Part shown: one piece after another, positions 11,001 to 22,968 of the stretch | How the letters are laid out: the number at the start of each line of letters is the position of its first letter | How positions within the stretch are numbered: position 1 is the stretch's first letter | Origin: Erigeron canadensis | Lineage: Eukaryota; Streptophyta; Magnoliopsida; Asterales; Asteraceae | Reading direction: 5' to 3' | DNA length: 64,000 nt | Assembly (NCBI RefSeq): GCF_010389155.1 | Contig: NC_057768.1 | Span: forward strand, 301,501 to 365,500 | Notes under the pieces: generated by a model | Told to the model about the DNA's origin: nothing | Seen by the model: the letters and a program-made list of their open reading frames with translations, nothing else | Databases searched by the model: none | Translations under genes and position numbers: made by a program

Positions 11001-14000
11001 TTAAACTAAGTCTTTAGTAAGCCCCATCTTCAACACGTGTCCTACGAAGACATTAGGAGGAAGACCTTTGGTCATCGGATCCGCTAGCATGTCATTTGTA
11101 CTTATGTACTCAATACAAAGAACATTTTCCTCAACCCGTTCGCGTACAAACGAAATACTTTGTATCGAAATACAGCCCAGCGCCAGTTGAACTGTTACTG
11201 TTCGAGAAAGTTACGGCAGCTGAGTTATCACAGTAAAGCTTCAATGGTCTAGAAATGGAGTTGACGACTTTGAGTCCACTGGCCAGATTCCTAATTAACA
11301 TCCCATGGCAAGTAGCATTGTAAACGGCAATGTATTCAGCCATCATGGTAGACGTTGCAGTCAGTTTCTGCTTATGACTCCGCCAAGATAGGTCCGCCAG
11401 CTAACATGAAAATATACCCAGAAGTAGATTTCTTATCTTCCTTGTTTTTGGCAAAGTCGGAATCGGAATAGCCTACTACTTCTAGATTGTCACTTCTTTT
11501 ATACGTTAGTTTGTAGTCTTTGGTCCCTTGCAGATATCGTAGAACTTTCTTAGCCGCTTTCCAGTGTGCTAATCCAGGATTAGATAAGTAACACCCTAGC
11601 ATACCAACAATATAAGCAATATCTGGACGAGTACAGACCTGAGCATACATAATGTTGCATACCAACAACTACTGACGAGTAAGGTATCATCCTTATTTGC
11701 TTTTTTTCAATCTCAGTGCTCGGACTTTGGAAAGTACCGAATACATCTCCTTTAACTACTGGAGCTACAGTGGGTGCGAAATGTTGCATGTTATAGCGTT
11801 CTAAAATCCGCTCAATATAGGCCCTTTGAGAAAGACCTAAAATACCATTATGCCTATCCCGATGTATTTCGATACCTATAACATAAGAGGCATCACCGAG
11901 ATCTTTCATGTCGAATTTCTGCGAAAGCATCCGCTTCGGCTCATGGAACATATCCAAGTTATTACTTGCTAGTAGAATATCGTCTACATACAAAACAAGG
12001 ATTATAAAGTTACTCCCACTGATCTTGAGATAGGTGCATTGATCCACTTGATTCTTTATGAAGTCTTGTTCTTTAATAACTTCATCAAACTTAAGGTACC
12101 ACTGTCTCGATGCTTGCTTCAACCCATATATGGATTTCTTTAACTTGTAGACCATGTGCTCTTTACCTTTTGGAATAAATCCTTCAGGTTGCCACATGTA
12201 TACGTCTTATTCCAAGTCTCCATTTAAGAAAGCTGTTTTGACATCCATCTGATGTAACTCAAGATCAAAGTGAGCTACTAGTGCCATAACGATCCTTAAA
12301 GAGTCTTTACGAGACACGGGAGAAAAGGTCTCTTGATAATCGACTCCAGCCTTCTGAGTATAGCCTTTCGCAACCAATCTGGCCTTACAGCGTTCGACGT
12401 TTCCTTTCGGGTTTAATTTGGTTTTGAAGACCCATTTGCAACCAACAGCTTTGGATCCTTCAGGAAGTTCAACCAATTCCCAAACGTCATTATGCTGCAT
12501 GGAATTAAGCTCTTCAATCATGGCTTCATTCCACTGAGTGGCCTGATCACTATTAATGGCTTCTTTATAGGAGGTAGGATCAATAAGCTTTCCAACATCC
12601 TCAACTTCAGTGAGATAAGTAATGAAGTCATCAAAATTAGTGGCCCTACGTGACCTCGATGATCTCCTGAGTTGATTTTCGGAAGATCCTTCAGCATTAG
12701 TGGTCTCATGATTAACATTAGGAGGAGTTGGATCAGTGACATTCAGAGCAGCGTTCTATACAAGAGGAGTTATCGGAGGAGTAATAATAACCGACGAATC
12801 GTTTCCCCCCGCTTCTTGTACTTCTTGCAAATCGAAGTTATGATTTGTCGTGCTCCCACTGATCTCTGAGTTCTCTAGGAACGTGGCATGTTGTGTATCA
12901 CTGATGCGAGTAGTGTGGGAAGGACAGTAAAACCGATAACCTTTTGAGTTATCCGGATAACCGACAAAGAAACATGTAACAGTCTTAGGATCAAGTTTCT
13001 TTAAGTTAGGGTTATAGAATTTAGCTTCGGCAGGACAGCCCCATACTTTCATATATCTAAGACTCGGTTTCTTCCCTGTCCAAATCTCATGAGGAGTTTT
13101 AGGGACAGATTTAGAAGGAACTCTATTGAGTATATGAACGGCTGTTTTTAAGGCCTCAGTCCAAAGGAAAGTAGGTAAGTTATTGTTAGCAAGCATACTT
13201 CTCACCATGTCCATTAGGGTTCTATTTCTTCTTTCAGCAACACCATTTTGTTGAGGAGAACCAGGCATGGTGTATTGGTTAATTATGCCATGATCCTTAC
13301 AAAAGTCATGGAAAGGACCAGTGGCTTGACCAACGTCAGTATGTCTACCATAATACTCACCTCCTCTATCTGATCTTACAACTTTTATTTTACGTTCAAG
13401 TTGGTTTTCAACCAAAGTTTTAAAATCACTAAAAGTTTGCAAGGATTCAGACTTTTCCTTAATCAAATAAAGGTGCATATAATGTGAATAATCATCAATA
13501 AATGTAATAAATGAAGTATGTCCTGTAATGGAAGCGGGATAGGGGCCACTTATATCAGTATGAATCATTTCCAACAAGTTGGAACTTCTGGTGGCTCCTT
13601 TCTTATTCCCTTTAGCCATTTTGCCTTTGAGGCATTGAATACATGTTTCAAAATCACTGTAGTCAAGAGGTGGTAAGATTCCATCCTTTATGAGTCGTGT
13701 CATGCGATCTCGTGAGATATGACCAAGACGTTTATGCCACAACATGGAGGAATTCTCTTGTTGCTTAAGTGAATTTGTCCTTGTTTTAGTTATATCATCA
13801 ACATTAAAAGATAACAAAGATTGTGAGAAATTATGATCTAGTTCTAATTTATACAGCAATCCATCCAAGAAACCACGACCAAGCAATTCATTATTAAGAG
13901 TAATAGTAATCTTGCCGAAACCATGAATTATTACAAAACCTTCAATGTCTAGTCTAGAAATAGATACGAGATTCCGAGTAATTCTCGGTACATATAAGGT

Positions 14001-15044
14001 ATCTACTAGTCTAATACATTTTCAAGTGCTCATATGTAAAATATAAGTTCCCATGGCTTCGACATCTAAAAGATCACCACTTCCAACTCTAAGTTTTCTT
14101 TGGCCCTTTGGTAGCTTCTGGATTGTATGGAATCCCTGCATTGAGTTAGTCACATGAACCATAGAACCAGAGTCACCCCACCATGTATTAACAGGAACAT
14201 TAGTAGTAAAAGAATCAAATATTACATAAAGTATGTTACCTTTCTTAGCTAGCCATTCCTTGAACTTAGGGCAATCTTTCTGAACATGCCCTTGAGTACG
14301 ACAGAACTTACATTTGATGTTCAAGACATTAGAGCTAGAGGCAACTGCACCAGGACTGATCTTTGAAGCTTTCTTTCCAGTCTTGTTGTTGTTGTTACCC
14401 TTCCTCTTCTTAGAATTAGCAGTGGTAGTAAGGTGAAAAGCTTCAGGTTTCTCGAGCTTAAGGCGATCCTCTTCTTGTTGACACATTGCAATCAGTTCAC
14501 CCATCTTCAATTTATCTTTCTGAGCATTATAGTTAATTTTGAAGGCATCAAATTGAGCAGGCAATGATGTCATTATGAAATGCACAAGAAAATTATCAGA
14601 GACTTCCATTTCGAGAGTCTTAAGCTTGTTCGCCATGTCACTCATTTTCATTATGTGTTCACGGACACCGCTACTTCCATCATATTTCAGAGTAAGCATC
14701 TTTAGCATTAAGCTGCTTGCATGCGCTTTAGACGATCCCTGGAAGTAATCCTCAACAGATTTGAGGTAATCTTTGACTTTGTCAGACTCAGGAATAGCTC
14801 CTCGAAGACCAAGGGGAATAGAGTTCTTGACTGTCATAAGTGATAACCGATTCGCCTTGTCCCACTTCTCAAATGCTGCTTTCTGTTCTGCAGTAGAGTT
14901 CGCAATAATAGCAGCGGGTTCATCATTACGAATGGCATAGTCAAGGTCAAGGTACCCCAGAGTAAGATCTAATTGATCTTTCCAAGCAGTGTAGTTTGCA
15001 CCGGTAAGTGGCTGAATACCAAGAGTAGGTACTACAGTGGAAAT
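11001..15044 (-). pseudogene. Broken copia gag-pol polyprotein
   Basis: Gag with a CCHC zinc knuckle (CKFCRTQGHVQKDC) and the protease DSG site (WWGDSGSMVHVTN) lie at 14022-15044. Integrase (12759-14021) has the HH..CC zinc region, then D in HTDISGP, D in RSDRGGEYY and E in [10 protein letters not shown]. Reverse transcriptase (about 11690-12600) has the YVDD catalytic site. RNase H (11001-11668) has SDSDFA, EYIA and ADPMTKGLP. In-frame stops: TGA at 14022-14024, TAG at 12756-12758, TAA at 12207-12209. Frameshifts lie near 11655-11690, 11395-11410 and 11135-11150. The reading frame continues upstream of the first ATG (14837) to about 15044. At the likely original start there is an ATT, and a stop lies just before it, so the initiator seems lost. 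Confidence 0.93.
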
Positions 15045-15049
15045 AAGGA

Positions 15050-15714
15050 GGATATAGATTTAGGATACAAGTAATAGAAGATTAATAAAGTAATGCCTAA
15101 AACTAAGGGCAATTAGATTATAGTGACATAATTAGTTATCTAAAGCAGACTAAGCAATATCTATAAAACTAATGAAACTAAAGTAATGCCTAAACTTAAC
15201 TAAGGGCTAATAATAATGTTGCTTATAATAACATAATTAGATATCCAAGGCTTATTAAGTAATGTCTCTAAAAGTAATGGAACTAACGTAATGCCTAATA
15301 CGTAAGAGGCTAAAGTAATGTTCCTAAAAGTAATGAGACTAAGACCATTATACTAATGAAGCCAGTGATAGGTAACCTATTGTAAACACCAAAACAATAA
15401 GTTGACATAAGGCTCTACTTAGATTTACATCACCTTTGGGCAGAAGTAACTAATATCTAAGTACACATGAGCATTAGGGTCATGCAACACAACGCTTATC
15501 TTTTGACCTTTGGGCACAAAATTAAGAATCGTGTATCTTATGCATGAAAAATATTCCTTTTAGCACACAAAGTGTATTAAATCACTTTTGGGCAGAATCA
15601 ATATACTTAGTGTTCATTATCCAAAAGGAAAAGAACGCACCATGAGAATCATATTTGACCTTTGGGCACAAATGATGAAACCATGTACATTAGTGCGAAG
15701 CCCCCACACATTAC
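15050..15714 (-). repeat. Repetitive leader of the copia element
   Basis: Between gag and the 5' LTR remnant. 15060-15350 repeats degenerate units around AAAGTAATGCCTAA. 15430-15680 repeats YTTTGGGCA followed by CAAA or GAA four times at about 70-80 bp spacing (near 15436, 15503, 15586 and 15661). No primer-binding site complementary to a tRNA was found. Confidence 0.65.
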
Positions 15715-15834
15715 GTCTCTAAGAGTAAATACGTTCATCATATATTTACCTAGACATAGGGATTTCATTATCGTCAATTATCATATCAGGAATGATACAT
15801 GATCAGTGACGGTCACACTAACGTGGTTCCAACA
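15715..15834 (-). repeat. Truncated 5' LTR (120 bp remain)
   Basis: Matches 10568-10687 without gaps and with two mismatches. The other roughly 363 bp expected from the 3' LTR, including the TATA region, and the primer-binding site are missing. The outer terminus and target duplication are intact, so the loss is internal. Confidence 0.9.
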
Positions 15835-15839
15835 GCTAG

Positions 15840-16289
15840 ACCATGTACATTGAAGAAGCCTAATACAAAGTAATATCTTGATTAACACATTGACCTTTTT
15901 AAGATCGAACAACCTTATTCAATCTCGTGGGTTAGAGTTCATTTGGCAACATCAAAGTATCATTAGGCATTGGGGCAATAATTCAACACCTTCAAGTAGT
16001 GTGCGTCGCCCGTCCCATCATCATATGAAATTGGGAGAGCGCGTTGTTAATTGATTGCATGAAGGAGATCAAAATCAACGGATAATCTTGTTTGGCTGAA
16101 CAAAATACCAAATTATGTTATAAAACTAATAACTTTTGTTTAACTAGTTAATGCTTCTCTAAATTTTACCTACGAATCTTTGGGTTCGACTTCTTAGAGT
16201 CGCGATTCTATGAGTTTTTTCTAAGAGATGTTTGCGCATCTCTTAAACCTATGGAAAAAAAGTGGAATTGACATAGTGTCATCTATGGA
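15840..16289. other. Intergenic DNA
   Basis: No gene. A local hairpin is visible: AAGAGATG/CATCTCTT at 16220-16243. Confidence 0.4.
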
Positions 16290-16870
16290 TGACAATAGGT
16301 CAGATATTTTTGGGGATCTTAATCTCTATCCTCATACCCGTTTCCCGGCCACTTGTAATCTCATCTCCGTCCCCATCCCCGTCTAGGAATTAAGTTGCAT
16401 CCTCATACCTATCCTCATCGGGTATCAGAGATATCTTTTTAAGTAAACATAAATTCAGTAAAAGTAAAAAATAATTAAAAGAATATGTAATTCAACCTTT
16501 TCTTTTGATGCATAAACTAAAATCTATATTAAGTCATTGATAAACAAAATGTTACACATAAAAAGTTTTAAACAAAAAGTTCTAAACTTAAAGTTGATTC
16601 TAATAAATAGAAAAAGCTTAAAGTAAAACTAATAAATATATATATAATTAATTTTTTTCGACTTCAGATAGGAGGATCAGGAATTTATGATTTCTCATCA
16701 CCGTCCACATTCTCATCAGGGAATTGAATTGCATCCTCATACCCGTCTCCATCCTCGCTCAACTCGAGGATTTCCCGGTTTAACCGAGTTTGGATATCGA
16801 ATTCCCGATCAAGTACGAATATTTCTACTATGCCTAGTTTCATCTTTATATGGTGTTCCAGATGTTACTA
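16290..16870. repeat. Repeat with C-rich CATCCCCGTC blocks
   Basis: Two direct, similar blocks (16310-16440 and 16675-16835) both contain GGAATT.A.TTGCATCCTCATACC next to CCGTCYCCATCC-type sequence. They are separated by AT-rich DNA. Similar CCCATCCCCGT repeats are known in non-autonomous DNA transposons of many plants; the class here is not determined. Confidence 0.45.
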
Positions 16871-17015
16871 AAAATTAAAAAAGAGAAAATATATATATAT
16901 ACATCAAAATCTATGTACTTACACAAAATTGGTTTCCGTTTTTTCCAATACATTGATCAATTTTTAATCCACACACAAATCTAAGAACATGTAAATTCTC
17001 TAAAACCCAGTGGAA

Positions 17016-17577
17016 TCTTAACTTAATATATACTAAAAAGACAATTGACTTAACATCAATTGGCTAATCACAACCCCCAATTTCTCAAAATTAACTAAAT
17101 TAGCACATGTCTAAATTTAATTTACACTTACTGGTCTTTCATCATCAATTTACACTTTAACCCAATTTTGTAAAAAATAATTTATATTTTTTGGTTTTCC
17201 ATCATTAATTTACACTCTGTCCTAATTTAAAAATATTTAATTTACACTTTTTAATTTCTATCACCAATTTACACTTTAAGCCAATTTGAATAATATATTA
17301 GCTAACGAAAACAAAATTACTTTTTTGCAAGATAGCAATGAGAACTCGATCAATTGTGTAATTAAGGTTAAAATATTCATTCTCTAGAGTAGTTTGTATA
17401 AAGGACACTCTGCTACACCATCTAGCTTTGATATGATTTACCATTCAGTATTACATTTGAATATTTCAATTATTTTTTAATTATTTTTTTACATTTTAAC
17501 TACTTTTTTTTTTGTTCTATATATTAATTCGTATATTGATACCGTTGTAAAACTCGTGTATTTGACACGGGTATAAA
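17016..17577 (+). mobile_element. Decayed Helitron
   Basis: Starts TCTTAACTTAATATATACTA after A. It contains three rounds of an AATTTACACTTTTTGGTTTTCCATCA-like repeat (17115-17290). It ends with CTCGTGTATTTGACACGGGT, the hairpin of the CTAG family, but the terminal CTAG is not preserved. A related copy with intact CTAG ends at 55525. Confidence 0.6.
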
Positions 17578-18431
17578 AACCACCTACTCCGTGTTTAGTC
17601 TTTAGAAGTAAAATATGACTAGTAATAAAATTGATATAACAAAGTCAGAAATTCTTGTTTTTAACCAAAGAGGGTATAATTAGCTTGTTTTTTGACGAAA
17701 ATATGATCGGATCGGAGAAATGGAAGAACTGGTCATGAAAATGTTAAAGAATTAACTCGAATCCCGGGGTATTTAATATATATATTTCACGTCAGAAATC
17801 GGAATTAAGAAAAGAAAACAAGGGAAAGAGGTATGGAAATGAAGTATGTGTTTAGTTAATTAATAAATTAATTGCCAAGATCGAGATCTAAATCGGTTTG
17901 TTTATGAAATGTGGATGAGAAATCAATCTCATTCGATAATGTATAGCACATGCATATCCCAACGATTCCTTAAGTTTATTAAAGGTGAAAAAGATTAGAG
18001 TTGGTGAACTTGAAGATTAGATATGTTTAATAATTAAGTTACAAGTATTCGGGCGATGTGACGGTAGTGACGGATGGTAGTGGTGGTCTGGTAGTGGTGG
18101 AAGCGACGATGACGATCGATGATGGTGGCGGCGGCGATTTATGTAGGTTATTGATGTAAAAGTGTGATGTAGTTATTTAGGTAATATATGCTTTTAACGA
18201 ATTTCGTTAAATGTGTTATATATATTTCAAGTAAAAATGATTCAAAATAATTGATGTGAGGGTGGAATTTTGGAATTATCAACTATTTCTTTGGAAAAAA
18301 AAAATGAAAAAATTATAATGTAACATAATTATATATTATGAAGTAATTTAAAACATGTCTAAGTTTAGTATTTCATATATACATTGTTATGTTAGTATCT
18401 CATAACTTGATATATTTTTTATAATAGTATA
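17578..18431. other. Intergenic DNA with a degenerate Helitron tail
   Basis: At 18047-18140 a GGGCGATGTGACGG stretch followed by GGTGGTGG-rich sequence resembles the 3' region of minus-strand Helitrons in this window, but the termini are gone. No gene. Confidence 0.4.
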
Positions 18432-18691
18432 CTCCCTCCGTCCCGCTGAAAATTGTCATTTTTGAATTTTTAAAAGTCTAACTTTTGTAACTTTGACCTT
18501 AAATAGTTTTCTTTGTGTTATATAATACTTGATAAAAGTTATAAGAATTGATTGTGTTTTAAACGTGTTTTCAATGATATAACTTTCATCAAATTTTATA
18601 TTACACAAAAAATATATATTTATCGTCAAAGTTTAAAGATTAAGACTATTTGAATATTCAAAATAAGACTTTTCAAATGGGACGGATGAAG
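18432..18691. repeat. Stowaway MITE
   Basis: CTCCCTCCGTCCCGCTGAAA at the left, and an inverted match (ATGGGACGGATGAAG) at the right. It is flanked by TA on both sides (18430-18431, 18692-18693). Length 260 bp. Confidence 0.85.
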
Positions 18692-19149
18692 TAACATTTA
18701 AATAAACAAGACACTAAGAGAAAAAAAATTACAATACAAATAAGTATCAATAAGGAGTATTTTATCCATTTGTAAGTATAAAAGCAACTTCATCAAAAAC
18801 ATATCTTCGTGTTTAGCTGTTCCCTATCAAGTTTAAAGTTATCGAAACAAACTACTCTATTACGATTGTTCAAGGCACGCACCCATTAACTTGTATGAAA
18901 TAATGATGACAACAAAAAGGATGGTTTGAAAGACCAAGACGAATCTACCCTGGTAATAGGTTGATCGAGGTGGTAAACACCATTAGATTAGACCACCAAT
19001 TTCCTACAAATTAATGGCCCTACATTGAAGTGAAGAACAATGTTACAGTATCCAAATTGATAGTTGATTACCTGAATTTGGGAAATTAAAACTTACTCTC
19101 TAGAAAAAATATTATGTGGCAAACACACATATTTTTTTATAAAAAATTT

Positions 19150-19236
19150 CTTTGATTTATGATGTCATATATATATGGAAAAAAAAACCAAATGTCTTTG
19201 ATTTATGATGTCATATATATATGGGAAAAAAAACCA
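19150..19236. repeat. 46-bp tandem duplication
   Basis: CTTTGATTTATGATGTCATA followed by TATATATGG and a run of A is present twice, starting at 19150 and 19196, nearly identical. Confidence 0.9.
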
Positions 19237-19439
19237 TTATATTAAATGTTTATTTAAAATTTCTAATCTTTTATTGAAGACAAAAAAAATTATCTTTCAA
19301 CATAAATCTTTGAAAGTTCTTTTTGTTTTAACCCAAATGGTAATCTTATTTTATGTATTTTGTCTTAGTCGATTCATTATCTTTATATCAATATCAAGTT
19401 GTAATATATTAATAACAAAAATTACATACTTTTTTTACT

Positions 19440-19503
19440 ACATATTTTTCATTTCTAAAACTTTAATTAGAATACCCGGGTTGAATCCGGGTTAATTAAC
19501 TAG
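19440..19503 (+). mobile_element. Helitron 3' terminus
   Basis: ACCCGGGTTGAATCCGGGTT can form a hairpin. It is followed by AATTAACTAG and a flanking T (19504). This is the canonical Helitron end. The 5' end was not identified, though it may lie upstream of the tandem duplication. Confidence 0.6.
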
Positions 19504-19530
19504 TGAAGGATTATTTGACATAAAAAAGAG

Positions 19531-19776
19531 TTAATTGCAAGATTGGTCCCTGTGGTTTGTACATTTTAGCAAGGGGGTCTCTATTTGAGAATCGTTGCAA
19601 TGTGGGTCCTATTTTGAGAATTTTTTACAAAATTGGTCCAATTTTGACGAATCCGTTAAAGGTGGACGTCAAGTGTGCAGGTGTACAACACGTGTGGAGG
19701 TATTTTTGTACTTTCCACTCCATAAGGACCCCCATTGATACAATGGAAAAACCACGGGGACCAATCTTGCAACTAA
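19531..19776. repeat. TIR MITE (TTAATTGCAAGATTGGTCCC family)
   Basis: The left TTAATTGCAAGATTGGTCCC is matched by an inverted right end (GGGGACCAATCTTGCAACTAA). The interior contains CACACGTGTGG and GTACTTTCCACTCC. Length 246 bp. Terminal form and size suggest a Mutator-type MITE. Confidence 0.75.
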
Positions 19777-20014
19777 ATTTTCTTTATATATAATAAAAGA
19801 CTATTGGCCTAACCACTTTTTAACAATTTAAAAATCTTAATTACCCTAAAAATTGAATTTACATCCTAAAAATTGAATTTACATGTATCATAATTTAAAT
19901 TATAAGGGCAAATCAAAAAATATGGAACTAAAATTTTTTTAATTTTTAATTATATTAATAATTGTATAAAAGTTTAATTAACTTAAAATTTTTAAAAATC
20001 CATCACTAATTAGT

Positions 20015-20276
20015 ATTCTCTCCGTCTCATTTTAATTATTCAGATTTGACTGGTCAAGTCTTCTGCCTTCAACTTTTTTGACCGTAAATATTTCTGTTTC
20101 TATTTTATAACAATCGTTATAAAATATATGAATGGATTGAGTTTTGGATATACTTTCCATTGATATAAATTTCATCAAGTAATATATAACACAAACAAAG
20201 ATATTTACAGTCAAAGTTTAAAGAAAAAGACTTGAAAAGTCAAAATAAGACATTTAAAATGGGACGGGTGGAGTAT
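20015..20276. repeat. Stowaway MITE
   Basis: TTCTCTCCGTCTCATTTTAA at the left, ATTTAAAATGGGACGGGTGG at the right. The internal ORF (20032-20214) is an artefact. Confidence 0.8.
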
Positions 20277-20924
20277 TCTTTAACTTTTCCATAAAAGAAT
20301 TATTAAATAATTAACTTAAATATAATTTTTAATACATGTTAGCTTTTCATGATTTTTTATAGTTAAATTATTAAAAACATATTTTCACTAAAAATTCTAA
20401 AACTTATAAATACTTCAATTGATGATTAAACTCCAATTCACATAATAACTTATATTTGCATTCTAAGAATATATCAAAGATTTTGTTTTTTAAGACAAAT
20501 ATCAAATTACTAGTTTGCTATTTCTTATGTTTGTAAATTAGAATTTATAAGGTTTTTTTATTTGCATTTATGTAATAATTTATTTTATTTCAAAAATGTT
20601 GCTGACTTTCTGTGTATTTGACACGATAATAGATAACTAAAATACCATATGTGACATTTATATTATTCAAACATATTTGCTTTTTTCTTTTTAATAAATA
20701 TCAAATTTTTAACATACAATCTTTTATTTATTTAAGCTTATATAATAGCAAAAGTTTATAAATAAATCAGTTATCAAAAAGAAATATATATATATATATA
20801 TATATATAAGATATATCTCTATTATTAAAATTTAAAAGTGTACATAAATTTACTATTAGAGACCTAAAGAGCAAATAATTATATGTTATAATCTGTTGAA
20901 TTAAATCAAAAAGATATTAAGGTT
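20277..20924. other. AT-rich spacer
   Basis: Very AT-rich, with a (TA)n run at 20785-20808. No gene. Confidence 0.4.
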
Positions 20925-21158
20925 TTAATTGCAAGATTGGTTCATGTGGTTTTTTCATTTTAGCAATGGGGTCCCTGTGGGGTGGAAAGTACATAATATC
21001 CCCACACGTGCACACTTGACAACCACCTTTAACGGATCAGTCAAAATTGGACTAATCTTGCAAAAAAATATTTGAATATAAACACCCATTGCAACGATTC
21101 TCGAAAATGGGTCTTCTTTACTAAAATGTATAAACCACATGGACCAATCTGCAATTAA
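20925..21158. repeat. Second copy of the TTAATTGCAAGATTGG MITE, opposite orientation
   Basis: Ends TTAATTGCAAGATTGG / CCAATCTGCAATTAA. Its interior (GGTGGAAAGTAC, CACACGTG, ACCTTTAACGGATC) is the reverse complement of the copy at 19531. Confidence 0.75.
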
Positions 21159-21340
21159 CTCAAAAAAAATGTATTACAAATTTACAACAAAAGTTTAAAG
21201 GCTAGTGGCAAATATACAACAATAGTTAGAAATATACTATAAATATGCATATTTTATTGCACAATTATATAACTGTATAAAACAAATGTTATTATAAATG
21301 ACTAAAATTTGTTGTAGATTTATCATTCTACATGATTAAA

Positions 21341-21545
21341 TGGGTAATGATCAATCTTCTTAATTTGTTAGCCTAAAAATCTTCCGAATTGATAGGATTG
21401 TGACATGTGGAAAATCAGAGGGTGAGATTGAGAAAAATAATTAGTGGATCCCATGTGTTAACAAGTAGATATATTAGGATGATTTTTAAAAGGATTGGTT
21501 AGGAGGGTTTATTTGATTAAATAGTTGTTATTTGATCAACTTATA
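21341..21545. repeat. MITE, family shared with 57046-57232
   Basis: The left AATGATCAATCTTCTTAATT and right AATCAAATAAACCCTCCTAA are imperfect inverted arms. The core ACATGTGGAAAATCAGAGGG matches, in inverse orientation, the core of the copy at 57046. Confidence 0.6.
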
Positions 21546-22328
21546 TAATGTTTAAGGGAATTGATTGCTATATTCTTAAGAAAAACATAAACCAAGAGCT
21601 TTTTGTTAAAATAATAATTAAAATGCAGATCTTGTCGGGGACTTTTTGTGAGAATAAATGACATCGAGTGTAAAGAACATGTTCCATCCTACGCGCCTTA
21701 ATTACAATTTATTTAATTCCAGATAAATTAAAAATAATGTGATTATATTTTTACAATGTTAACTTTAGATCGCCTTCTACCAACCCTCGTTCGTATAGCA
21801 TTCTTAGGTCACGGACGAATATCATTTATAAGTTTTTTATATATAAAGTAAATTGAAGTTTTATATACTTCGAAACAGTAGTATATACAAACGATTATAG
21901 TATAACTTTGACATGGTTTTACTACAGTAACTTTTTGAAATAGCAATTGTATTAACAAACAGGAACTCTTGGCGAAATACCGAAAAACACAAAAAATTAC
22001 ATCAGATAATTAAGACATATCCGTCATAGTTTTACTTATATACGATCATACATGTCCTTCCAATGGTTATATCATCAATTCACCATTGACAAATGTTATA
22101 TATATTAGTGTAATTGGATTAGCTTGCTTAATTATTATCGCCATAATAAGAATATATATAAGTTTGGAGGTGCGGAGTACACACCTATTTGAATTTATTA
22201 TCATCTTAGGGGCGAAGTCCCCAAGGGACGGGGATTCGGGGCAGCGCACCTGGGAGCAGGGTCCAAGGGAGGACAGCCCCTAGCGGGGTCCAAAAGGCAG
22301 AGCCCCTGGCTAATTGACAACTTGGATC
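21546..22328. other. Spacer with a GC-rich island
   Basis: AT-rich until 22205, then a 110-bp GC-rich stretch (22208-22316) with GGGGCGAAGTCCCC and GGGGCAGCGC motifs, quite unlike its surroundings. It resembles repeat DNA rather than a gene; class unknown. Confidence 0.4.
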
Positions 22329-22968
22329 TTAGAGCGGTTGTAATGGTGATTGGGGTGGCCAGCGTTGAAGCCAACGACGCCGGGGAGGTAGGGTGGACTA
22401 TTATCACAATCGGGGTGGTGGTAGCTAGGGTCGTTGTGGTGTGGAATGCCGGCATTGGTGTATCGGTGTCGGTAAAGCTATGGGTTGGTTCAATTTTTTG
22501 TTATTATTTTTCTTTGTGTGTATGGATTGTGTGTGTTTATGGGTTTTGAAGTTTTGAACTTTTCATTTTCAAGAAATGGTTATGGCTTCTGTGTAGAGAG
22601 AGGGAAGGTGAAACGGTGAAAGTGATGATAAACTTTTCAATTTTTTTTTATTTTTTATTTTTTTGATTTACTCGTATAAACTTATTTTTACCATTTAGAC
22701 CCTGAAATTTCATATATTCACAAATTATCAAAATAGTTTATAATATAGCTTATAATTTAAAACGTTAATATATTTAAGTTTAGATTTGTTGTTTATAAAA
22801 CTTTTAGTAATAACTATATTCTTGTTAATTACAGTATTATAGAAGGTTTTTTATGTATATAAATAAATGTGTTATGTTTTATTAAAAAATATAAAGATAA
22901 TGTATGACGTGGCAATGATATTGCACACCAACTTGATGTAGTGGTATGACCATTAAAAATGTTCTTAA
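22329..22968. repeat. Probable PIF/Harbinger- or hAT-type non-autonomous element
   Basis: The left TTAGAGCGGTTGTAATGGTG and right ACCATTAAAAATGTTCTTAA resemble the imperfect inverted AGAGC..CAATGGT ends common in plant MITEs. TTA is present at both edges. The GC-rich left part explains long overlapping ORFs on both strands. Confidence 0.45.

Larger units (their letters stand above)
10205..15834 (-). mobile_element. Ty1/copia LTR retrotransposon, defective, with intact target-site duplication
   Basis: The five bases GCTAG occur at 10200-10204 and 15835-15839, flanking TGTTGG...CCAACA ends. Order on the minus strand: truncated 5' LTR, repetitive leader, gag, protease, integrase, reverse transcriptase, RNase H, polypurine tract, full 3' LTR. 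The protease-integrase-RT-RNaseH order defines Ty1/copia. It is about 5.6 kb. Coding is interrupted by three in-frame stops and at least three frameshifts, so it cannot move on its own. Confidence 0.95.

Noticed and set aside
22201..22549. Overlapping ORFs of 75-84 codons on both strands
   Set aside because: GC-rich repeat DNA without stops; no protein family match.
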